Source of the DNA: Coriobacteriaceae bacterium
GTDB lineage: Bacteria > Actinomycetota > Coriobacteriia > Coriobacteriales > UMGS124
Length of the DNA stretch: 18,410 nucleotides
Direction of reading: 5' to 3'
Assembly: GCA_019421015.1 (NCBI GenBank)
Contig: JAHZGC010000011.1
Coordinates: 78,419-96,828, forward strand
The position numbers were made by a program, and so were the translations under genes. This document shows positions 1 to 8,648 of this stretch, piece by piece; within the stretch, counting starts at the first letter, position 1, and every line of letters starts with the position of its first letter. The notes under the pieces were generated by a model. The model ran no database searches and was not told the origin of the DNA. It worked only from the letters and a program-made list of their open reading frames with translations.

Positions 1-2
1 AG

Positions 3-3140
<3,138 letters not shown>

Positions 3141-3163
3141 GACTTGTGGTACGGCCATTCGAG

Positions 3164-3202
3164 GCCCCGCACGCTCCATGCTCTGGAGTGCGCGGGGCTT
3201 TT
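3164..3202 (+). terminator. Intrinsic terminator of carB
   Basis: The arms 3164-3178 and 3184-3198 form a 15-position stem (GCCCCGC against GCGGGGC at the base, CTCCA against TGGAG at the top) with one A-C mismatch and one G-T pair, closed by a 5-nt loop. Four T residues follow at 3199-3202. It begins 23 bp after the carB stop, the usual place for a rho-independent terminator. Confidence 0.88.
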
Positions 3203-3557
3203 GCATGGGTGCTTGGCGGAAAAGCAGGAGCGGTGGTTGAGGTCAGTAGGGTTGCAAAACCTACAAGGGGCCAAAATGGCAACTGAAAGGATGGGATGGT
3301 CAAAAATTCCGGTTTGACAACATTGCATACCCCTTTTTCTTGATTTGGTTAGTTATCTATCAGCATAAGCCCAGGATGCAAGCATCTCGTAGTGAGCGTT
3401 TAACACCGAGATGTTGTCAAACTGGAATTTTTGACCAGACCAATAGACATCATCAGTATATATCAAAATAACTATTTCATTTTGTGAATACTATTACTGA
3501 TGTATACAGATATTCAAATATCATTACTATGTAGCATCACGAACCCATGCCGTATCC
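3203..3557. other. AT-rich intergenic patch with several short palindromes
   Basis: No gene is supported here. From left to right it holds: an imperfect palindrome 3246-3264 (GTAGG and CCTAC around TTGCAA), a small hairpin 3270-3280 (GCCA-AAA-TGGC), the 27-bp inverted repeat annotated separately, an 8-bp inverted repeat CATCAGTA (3451-3458) and TACTGATG (3495-3502), and the palindrome GATATT-CA-AATATC (3509-3522). The part from about 3300 to 3545 is far richer in A and T than the surrounding genes. It lies downstream of both neighbouring genes (carB on + and the DUF559-like gene on -), so it need not carry promoters. The base composition suggests acquired or non-coding DNA. Confidence 0.6.
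3297..3437. repeat. 27-bp inverted repeat around an 87-bp spacer
   Basis: The arm 3297-3323 (starting TGGTCAAAAATTCC) is the reverse complement of 3411-3437 (ending GGAATTTTTGACCA) at 26 of 27 positions; the one difference is G at 3311 against the A expected from the other arm. Pairing stops sharply at both ends. The spacer 3324-3410 holds no open frame of note. Each arm contains a TTGACA hexamer pointing into the spacer, but no convincing -10 follows. It could be a small non-autonomous element, a repeat family member, a recombination (inversion) site or an RNA hairpin. No tandem duplication is seen at its borders. Confidence 0.75.
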
Positions 3558-4550
3558 CTACGCCGATGCCGGATCAAGCAACGTCGCCCTAAGCACATGC
3601 TGCTTAAGGGCAAACCCCTTTGCCCGAATCCTGAATCTCCGCCCCAACTTGGCGCTCAGGAATGCCGAGAGCTCATCCATCGCATCGACGTTACGAAGTT
3701 GCCCGTTCGTAAGTGACACGACGGTATAACCCAGTTTTTGCGCAGTGGTGCGTTTTTCTGCATCAAGGGCGAGCCTTACCGCGTCGCTATGGAACTCGGA
3801 GCTGTCGTACTCAAGTGCGACCTTTGATTCAGGCCAGCAAAGGTCGAATCTATACGACTTTCTGCCCAGGGTCTCCAAATGAGAAGCGTGCACGGGCAAC
3901 GGATAATTCACCTGTGGCCATGGTAAGCCGTAGCCTCCCCAAACCGTGGGAAGGCACAAAAGCAGGCATACGGCGGTTTCCCGAGGAGAGGCCGAACCGG
4001 CAGCGATATGTCCAAGCACCGCATCGAGTCTCTTCACCCCATGCAAGTTCATCCGCTTTGCGTCCCTACAGGTCTGTATAAATCCCTGGAGCGTAGCGGC
4101 ATCCGTAAGGAGGGGCTCACCATATAGAGTGCCGGACTGCCCCATACGGTAACTTCCGCACAACTCCATGACCAAAACCGCCAGATCCACAGGGGTCAGC
4201 TCGGAGGCCAGCTGAACCATGCAAAGCTCGGGAGACGATACGAACAGCCCCTTACCGAGGGCTACAAGGCTGCTAGGCGGTAAACTTCCCCGATGCCGAT
4301 GAATCACCCGGAGTCCCGAGTTCCTTCCACGGAAATCCCCGCACGACGTCACATGGAGCGGCAGCGTTAGCCGCCCGATTAACCCGTCGGCATCCCTCGC
4401 TCCGATAACGCGCGAGGCCGACACATCCCAGCGAATCCCGGCAGGGACGTCCCGACGTCCCTGCTCCAAATACCAACGGAACCCGGGCTGCCTGAACAGC
4501 TCGAGCGCCGAGCTATGGGAGATGATGAACGTACCCTTTGCAGTATCCAT
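3558..4550 (-). CDS. Putative DUF559/Vsr-like PD-(D/E)XK protein, coriobacterial type
   Basis: A 330-residue protein of unknown role. The C-terminal third resembles DUF559/Vsr-like nuclease folds: SASPRET (E191), then YRFDLCWPESKVALEYDSSEFHSD with D236, E247, D249 and H254, then DAEKRTTAQKLGYTVVSLT. This matches the family pattern of an Asp, a hydrophobic strand with E-x-D, and a basic helix ending in a GY/GW turn. The N-terminal two thirds have no motif I can name; the layout recalls AbiEi-like regulator plus DUF559 proteins common in Coriobacteriia. No signal peptide or membrane segment is seen. GC content and codon choice look lower and less biased than in neighbouring genes, which suggests transfer. 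ATG at 4548-4550 has no clear Shine-Dalgarno, so the start could lie further in. It is transcribed away from the sirtuin gene and stands alone. Nuclease activity is inference. Confidence 0.72.
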   Translation of the reverse strand: MDTAKGTFIISHSSALELFRQPGFRWYLEQGRRDVPAGIRWDVSASRVIGARDADGLIGRLTLPLHVTSCGDFRGRNSGLRVIHRHRGSLPPSSLVALGKGLFVSSPELCMVQLASELTPVDLAVLVMELCGSYRMGQSGTLYGEPLLTDAATLQGFIQTCRDAKRMNLHGVKRLDAVLGHIAAGSASPRETAVCLLLCLPTVWGGYGLPWPQVNYPLPVHASHLETLGRKSYRFDLCWPESKVALEYDSSEFHSDAVRLALDAEKRTTAQKLGYTVVSLTNGQLRNVDAMDELSAFLSAKLGRRFRIRAKGFALKQHVLRATLLDPASA

Positions 4551-4572
4551 GCGGAGACGATACGACGCCGGG

Positions 4573-4602
4573 TTGCCTCAACGAATGTGGTTTCTATAGA
4601 AT
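4573..4602 (+). promoter_or_regulatory. Candidate promoter for the sirtuin-pxpA pair
   Basis: A -35-like TTGCCT (4573-4578) lies 18 bp before TAGAAT (4597-4602) or 16 bp before TATAGA (4595-4600). The core TCTATAGA is self-complementary, so it can also serve the divergent minus-strand gene: there CTGACA (complement of 4614-4619) lies 17 bp before TAGAAA. Overlapping divergent promoters are therefore plausible. This is by eye only. Confidence 0.45.
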
Positions 4603-4613
4603 CGAAATTGCCC

Positions 4614-4640
4614 TGTCAGCGCTCTGACACCTTTCTGACA
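4614..4640. promoter_or_regulatory. Candidate operator TGTCAG-N4-CTGACA
   Basis: TGTCAG (4614-4619) and CTGACA (4624-4629) form a perfect 6-bp inverted repeat with a 4-nt gap. A third copy, CTGACA, follows at 4635-4640 and a related TTGACA at 4650-4655. The array sits just downstream of the candidate sirtuin promoter and over the -35 of the candidate divergent promoter, where a repressor would act. The regulator is unknown. Confidence 0.4.
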
Positions 4641-4688
4641 AAACCGTGTTTGACAACCACACCAACCTCGCAACCGAAGGACCATGCC

Positions 4689-5435
4689 ATGAATCCAGAC
4701 ACCCTCCGCGATATAGAGACGCTGCGTTCCTGGATCGAGGCGTGCGGCCCGCGCAAGATGGTGTTCTTCGGGGGTGCCGGCGTCTCCACCGAAAGCGGCA
4801 TACCGGATTTCCGCTCGGCGGACGGGCTTTACAGCCAAGGCTACACCTACCCGCCCGAAGCCGTGGTGAGCCGCACGTTCTTCGAGGCTCGGCCCAAGGA
4901 CTTCTACGACTTCTACTGCACCCGTATGGTCGACCTCGATGCCAAGCCCAACCGCGCCCACCGCAAGCTGGCCGAGCTGGAGCGGCGCGGCATCCTCGGC
5001 TCCGTGGTCACCCAGAACATCGATGGTCTTCACCAGGCCGCCGGCAGCACGCGCGTCTGGGAGCTCCACGGCAGCGTGCACCGCAACACCTGCCTGGGTT
5101 GCGGTCGTGCCTTTGATGCACGCGAGCTGCTCGAGCGCCACGAAAGCGCCTCCGACGGCGTCCCCCGCTGCGACTGCGGTGCGGTCATTAAGCCCGACGT
5201 GGTGCTCTACGAGGAGCCCCTCGACGACGCCACGGTGGAGGGGGCGATCCGCTCCATAGCCCAGGCCGACTTGCTCGTGGTGGCGGGCACCTCCCTCGCG
5301 GTCTACCCGGCCGCCGGGCTCATCGACTACTTCGGCGGCTCGCACCTCGCCATCGTGAACCGCACCCCCACGCCGCGCGACCAGGCAGCCGACCTCTGCA
5401 TCGCGGCCAACGTCGGCGATGTCTTCGACTTCTAA
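4689..5435 (+). CDS. cobB: NAD-dependent protein deacetylase (sirtuin, Sir2 family)
   Basis: Removes acyl groups from lysine using NAD, giving nicotinamide and O-acetyl-ADP-ribose; a cytosolic enzyme. In 248 residues all Sir2 motifs are present: GAGVSTESGIPDFRS (29-43), TQNIDGLHQAAG (108-119), catalytic His127 in ELHGS, zinc cysteines C135, C138, C161 and C163, GTSLAVYP (200-207) and IVNRTP. The sequence after IPDFR is SADGLYSQGY, without the Tyr and Arg of SIRT5-type desuccinylases, so deacetylase is the better call. The start at 4689 is chosen because GAAGG (4676-4680) lies 8 nt upstream and the protein then begins like other sirtuins; an open frame reaches back to 4515 but is not conserved-looking. 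The stop is 24 bp before pxpA, so cotranscription is likely. Bacterial names cobB and npdA both apply. Confidence 0.95.
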   Translation: MNPDTLRDIETLRSWIEACGPRKMVFFGGAGVSTESGIPDFRSADGLYSQGYTYPPEAVVSRTFFEARPKDFYDFYCTRMVDLDAKPNRAHRKLAELERRGILGSVVTQNIDGLHQAAGSTRVWELHGSVHRNTCLGCGRAFDARELLERHESASDGVPRCDCGAVIKPDVVLYEEPLDDATVEGAIRSIAQADLLVVAGTSLAVYPAAGLIDYFGGSHLAIVNRTPTPRDQAADLCIAANVGDVFDF

Positions 5436-5459
5436 GGAATTAAAGGATAAGGAGCGCCC

Positions 5460-6227
5460 ATGTCTTCCACCTCACCGACCGTCGACCTCAACTGCGACCT
5501 GGGGGAGGGGTTCGGCCGTTACTCCCTGGGATGTGACGAGGAGGTCATCCCCCTCGTCTCGAGCGTGAACGTGGCCTGCGGCATGCACGCCGGAGACCCC
5601 CTGACCATGGCCGCCACCGTACGTCGCGCCGCAGACGCGGGCGTGGCCATAGGGGCGCACCCCGGCTACCCCGACCTGCAGGGGTTCGGCCGCCGCGACA
5701 TGGCCCTCTCGCCCGACGAGGTCTACGCCTTCGTGCTCTACCAGCTCGGCGCCCTCGCTGCGTTTGCCCATGCGAGCGGGGCCCGGCTCCACCACGTGAA
5801 GCCCCACGGCCAGCTGTACAACCGCGCGGCCAAGGACCCTGCCTGCGCCAAGGCAGTCGCCCAGGCCGTCCGGGACTTCGACCCGGGCCTCGTGCTCGTG
5901 GGGCTAGCTGGCGGTGCGCTTGTAAGAAGGGGAGGAGAGCTCGGCCTTCGGGTGGCCCACGAGTTCTTCGCGGACCGCGCCTACGCCGACGACGGGTCGC
6001 TCGTCCCCCGCAACCAGCCCGGGGCGCTTGTGAACGACGAGGATGAGGCGGTGAGGCGCACGGTCAGGGCCGTCAAGGAGGGGGTCGTCACAACCCGGGA
6101 CGGCCGTGATGTCGAGGTCTGCGCGCAGACGGTCTGCCTCCATGGCGACGGCCCGAGCGCGCTGGCCTTCGCCCGCAGGCTGCGCGCGGGGTTGGAGGAG
6201 GCCGGCGTCGCGATACGCCCGCTCTAG
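5460..6227 (+). CDS. pxpA: 5-oxoprolinase subunit A (LamB/YcsF family)
   Basis: PxpA works with PxpB and PxpC in ATP-dependent opening of 5-oxoproline (pyroglutamate) to glutamate, clearing a damage product of glutamine and glutamate. The 255 residues match the family length and carry its motifs: DLNCDLGEGFG (9-19), NVACGMHAGD (37-46), GAHPGYPD (65-72), HVKPHGQLYN (112-121), EFFADRAYADDGSLVPR (168-184) and CLHGDG (226-231). The start is fixed by AAGGAG (5449-5454), 5 nt upstream. It follows the sirtuin gene by 24 bp in what looks like one transcript. pxpB and pxpC, often adjacent in other bacteria, are absent from this window and must be elsewhere if the pathway works. The TAG stop lies within the outer arm of a long palindrome. 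Confidence 0.95.
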   Translation: MSSTSPTVDLNCDLGEGFGRYSLGCDEEVIPLVSSVNVACGMHAGDPLTMAATVRRAADAGVAIGAHPGYPDLQGFGRRDMALSPDEVYAFVLYQLGALAAFAHASGARLHHVKPHGQLYNRAAKDPACAKAVAQAVRDFDPGLVLVGLAGGALVRRGGELGLRVAHEFFADRAYADDGSLVPRNQPGALVNDEDEAVRRTVRAVKEGVVTTRDGRDVEVCAQTVCLHGDGPSALAFARRLRAGLEEAGVAIRPL

Positions 6228-6331
6228 AGCAATTTGAATAAAGTCCTGCACAAGGCGGCCAAAGGCTTATGTGCCCTGAGCACACCGCACCTTTGGCCGC
6301 CTTGTGCAGGAACTTTCTCAAATTGCCCTAG
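6224..6331. repeat. 108-bp three-tier palindrome between pxpA and msrAB
   Basis: The arms 6224-6265 and 6290-6331 are 42 bp each. The inner 22 bp (6244-6265 and 6290-6311, starting TCCTGCACAAGG) are perfect reverse complements. The outer part matches at GCAATTTGA (6229-6237) and TCAAATTGC (6318-6326) and again at CTAGAGC against its near complement GCCCTAG. Between lies a weakly matched stretch of about 6 bp. The 24-nt loop itself contains a perfect hairpin TGTGC-CCTGA-GCACA (6270-6284). There is no T-run after the stem, so it is not a standard intrinsic terminator, though it may stop or stabilise pxpA mRNA. It resembles a REP- or MITE-like element. Confidence 0.85.
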
Positions 6332-6346
6332 CGGCCTTGGGTACAA

Positions 6347-6369
6347 GGAGACGCGAACGGACCGTCTCC
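6347..6369 (+). promoter_or_regulatory. Stem-loop in the msrAB leader
   Basis: GGAGACG (6347-6353) and CGTCTCC (6363-6369) are perfect complements around a 9-nt loop, ending 6 nt before the AAAGGA of the msrAB ribosome binding site. The left arm contains a second Shine-Dalgarno-like AAGGAG that would be buried in the stem. It could affect translation or mRNA stability. No promoter for msrAB was recognised. Confidence 0.35.
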
Positions 6370-6387
6370 GGCAGAAAGGAAGCCGCC

Positions 6388-7467
6388 ATGCCCAGCGCCA
6401 ACGACCGCACCGCCAAGACCGACAGCCTTCACACCATCTACCTGGCCGGCGGCTGCTTCTGGGGGCTCGAGGCGTTCCTTAAGCAGCTGCCGGGCGTTCG
6501 CGGCACCGAGGTCGGCTACGCCAACGGTGCGACGTGCAACCCCACCTACGCCGAGGTCTGCCACAGAGGGACGGGTCACGCCGAGACCGTCAAGGTGACC
6601 TACGACCCGCAGGTCCTGCCCACCGACGTCCTGTTGCGGGGGTTCTTCTCGGTCATAGACCCCACCTCCGTGAACCGCCAGGGCAACGACGTCGGCGCCC
6701 AGTACCGCAGCGGCGTCTACTGGGACGACCCCACCGACGAGGCGGTCGTACGCGCCGCGCTGGCCGAGCTCCAGACGTCCTATCGTGGGTCTGTGGCCAC
6801 AGAGGTCGGGCCGATCAGGGGGTTCTATCCCGCCGAAGACTACCACCAGGACTACCTCGACAAGAACCCCGGGGGCTACTGCCACATTCGGCCGGGCGCG
6901 GCGCGGGCCTTCGTGGAGCAGAGCGGCCTTGTGGAGGGGCGCCCGTACCGCAGGGGTTGCGCACATACCGTCGGCGACGCATCTGCCGGCCGCGCCTTCC
7001 TCGGTGCGGCCATAGCCGCCCACGGCTACCGCGCCTCTTCCGACGACGACCTCCAGGCCTCCCTGAGCCACGAGCAATACCGGGTGGTGCGTCACGGCGA
7101 CACCGAACGCCCCTTTTCAAGCCCCCATGACCGCAGGTTCGAGCCGGGCATCTACGTGGACGTCACAAGCGGGGAACCCCTCTTCTCCTCCGCAGACAAG
7201 TTCGACGCCGGGTGCGGCTGGCCGTCGTTCTCGCGCCCCATCGCCCCCGGCGTGGTGGGTGAGCGCCTGGACCTGAGCCATGGCATGGTGCGCACCGAGG
7301 TGCGCAGCTCGGCCGGGAAGGCCCATCTGGGCCACGTGTTCGACGACGGCCCCGCCGAGCTGGGCGGCAGGCGCTACTGCATCAACGGCGCGGCCCTGCG
7401 CTTCGTGCCCCGCGACTCCATGGAGGCGCAAGGGTATGGCTACCTGCTCCCCTTCGTGGAAGGGTAG
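6388..7467 (+). CDS. msrAB: Fused peptide-methionine sulfoxide reductase MsrA/MsrB
   Basis: Repairs oxidised methionine: MsrA reduces the S-sulfoxide, MsrB the R-sulfoxide, with reducing power usually from thioredoxin. The protein has 359 residues. MsrA spans about 15-170 with the catalytic motif GGCFWG (C23), YAEVCHRGTGHAE and DYHQDYLDKNP. MsrB spans about 220-359 with resolving C276 in GCGWPSF and catalytic C331 in RRYCIN. Both zinc CxxC pairs of metal-binding MsrB are absent (GIYVDVTSGEPLF and EVRSSAGKAHLGHVF), so this is the zinc-free type. No signal peptide or membrane anchor is seen, so it is cytosolic. The start at 6388 follows AAAGGA (6375-6380) at 7 nt; an in-frame extension back to 6304 runs into the palindrome and is rejected. 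It converges on the TatD gene with 19 bp between stops. Confidence 0.96.
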   Translation: MPSANDRTAKTDSLHTIYLAGGCFWGLEAFLKQLPGVRGTEVGYANGATCNPTYAEVCHRGTGHAETVKVTYDPQVLPTDVLLRGFFSVIDPTSVNRQGNDVGAQYRSGVYWDDPTDEAVVRAALAELQTSYRGSVATEVGPIRGFYPAEDYHQDYLDKNPGGYCHIRPGAARAFVEQSGLVEGRPYRRGCAHTVGDASAGRAFLGAAIAAHGYRASSDDDLQASLSHEQYRVVRHGDTERPFSSPHDRRFEPGIYVDVTSGEPLFSSADKFDAGCGWPSFSRPIAPGVVGERLDLSHGMVRTEVRSSAGKAHLGHVFDDGPAELGGRRYCINGAALRFVPRDSMEAQGYGYLLPFVEG

Positions 7468-7486
7468 CGCACCGTCGGGAGAAGGC

Positions 7487-8281
7487 TCACCGAGTCGCCG
7501 CGGCCAGCGCCTCTTCGCTGTTCTGGACCAGCTGCTCGGCCATGGCTTCGACCGCGAGGCCGCGCAGCTCTGCAAGCCTCGCAAGCGTCTTTTCGAGGTC
7601 GGCCTGCCACGTCCCAAGTTCCAGCCTGTCGCCGGGTTCGTCGGGCAGGTCGGTCTCCAACAGCAGCCGCTCCGCAGGTAGCGAGCGTGCGTAGGAGCGG
7701 CCGCGCTTGGTGGCCAGCATGCGCGATCCCACCGAGAAGAGACACCCCAGCCTCACGGCACGGTTCAGCTCCTCTCCCGAGCCGCTGAACCAGTGGAGAA
7801 CCGCCGCGCTGCCGTCCAACGCCCTTGTCTCCTCGAGCACGTCGAGCAAAACCGAAGCCGCCCGCACGCTGTGGAATGAAAAAAGCCGGCCGCCGCCCGC
7901 GCAGGCGCCCATAAGGCGGGCGAACACCGCGCGCTGGCGGTCGAAGCTTCCCTCCCGCCGCGGCGCGAAGTCGAGGCCCACCTCACCGATAAGCCGCACC
8001 TGCGCGGCCAGCTCCACGAAGAGCCTCACCTCCTCCTCGCCGCAGCGGCCGTCGGCCAGCCACCACGGGTGGAGGCCGAGACCTACGTACATGCCCGGTA
8101 TCCCATCCAGAAGGCCGAGCGCGTCCCTGTAGTCGCGTGGGTCCACCGTAGTCGAGAAGGCCCGGATGCCCGTCCGGGACGCCTCGCGGGCCAGCGCGGC
8201 CCCGTTCGCAGCAAAGTCGAGGTGGCAGTGCATGTCGTAGAGGTGGTGCCGGGGGCCCGCCGGCTTTTCGTACGCGGTCAT
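7487..8281 (-). CDS. TatD-family metal-dependent hydrolase (putative DNase)
   Basis: A TIM-barrel amidohydrolase of the TatD family, whose members include metal-dependent 3'-5' nucleases. In 264 residues the metal ligands are visible: DMHCHLDF (H18, H20), GEVGLDF (E100), SFHS (H137), HWFSGS (H163) and LLLETDLP (D211); GLGLHPWW (67-74) is also typical. The start at 8281 is preferred over ATG at 8287: AAAGGA (8288-8293) directly abuts the 8287 ATG but lies 6 nt from the 8281 ATG, the normal spacing. The substrate of this member is unknown; it is shorter and more divergent than E. coli TatD and may be a YcfH- or YjjV-like branch. It is a single gene, divergent from the baeRF gene and convergent with msrAB. 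Confidence 0.9.
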   Translation of the reverse strand: MTAYEKPAGPRHHLYDMHCHLDFAANGAALAREASRTGIRAFSTTVDPRDYRDALGLLDGIPGMYVGLGLHPWWLADGRCGEEEVRLFVELAAQVRLIGEVGLDFAPRREGSFDRQRAVFARLMGACAGGGRLFSFHSVRAASVLLDVLEETRALDGSAAVLHWFSGSGEELNRAVRLGCLFSVGSRMLATKRGRSYARSLPAERLLLETDLPDEPGDRLELGTWQADLEKTLARLAELRGLAVEAMAEQLVQNSEEALAAATR

Positions 8282-8648
8282 GGGCATTCCTTTCTACGAG
8301 AGGATCTCTCCTTATAGGAGACTCTCTGGGACGAGAGTAGCAGAAGGCGCCGCGAGTTGCACCGGGCGGTACGGGCATCACCGATAAGATCGCCTAGTGC
8401 CCCAAAACTGCACGACCCCCAAACCGTTCCCCTCTCAGTTCATTCGGAACGGTTGACCTGGTAAACACTCGTAAATAGAACGTGAAAATGCGTTCCGTAC
8501 GCATTAAGTCCCGCCTGTTGGGAACATCACGTTTAGATCGCGCGGCACCCATTGGGCATGCGCCGCACGTTCGAGCATATCGGAGTCATCAGGAAGATGC
8601 GACGAGGGCTTCACAACCCCGCCCATCGTTGGGAACTGGAGGTTCGCC
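8282..8648. other. Divergent intergenic region between tatD-like and baeRF genes
   Basis: No gene is visible. On the tatD side, TCTCC-TTATA-GGAGA (8307-8321) can fold in the leader of the minus transcript. On the baeRF side are a promoter and two inverted repeats, annotated separately, then a leader of about 160 nt containing the possible stem GCGGC (8542-8546) and GCCGC (8562-8566). No riboswitch class was recognised. Confidence 0.55.
8422..8505 (+). promoter_or_regulatory. Promoter of the baeRF gene with flanking inverted repeats
   Basis: TTGACC (8453-8458) and TAGAAC (8476-8481) are 17 bp apart, a good sigma-70-type promoter with a start near 8488. A perfect 9-bp inverted repeat, AACCGTTCC (8422-8430) and GGAACGGTT (8446-8454), ends on the first two bases of the -35. 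A second one, AATGCGT (8487-8493) and ACGCATT (8499-8505), covers the predicted start. CGTTCC/GGAACG cores recur in this stretch (8425, 8446, 8491). This is the arrangement of a repressor- or activator-controlled promoter; the regulator is unknown. Confidence 0.55.

Noticed and set aside
4515..4688. N-terminal extension of the sirtuin
   Set aside because: It would run through the promoter and operator region; the 4689 ATG has a good Shine-Dalgarno and gives a normal sirtuin length.
6224..6331. Simple rho-independent terminator for pxpA
   Set aside because: No T-run follows the stem on either strand and the structure is much larger than usual, so it is reported as a repeat instead.
7468..7486. 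Terminator between msrAB and the tatD-like gene
   Set aside because: Only 19 bp separate the stops and no stem with a T-run is visible there.
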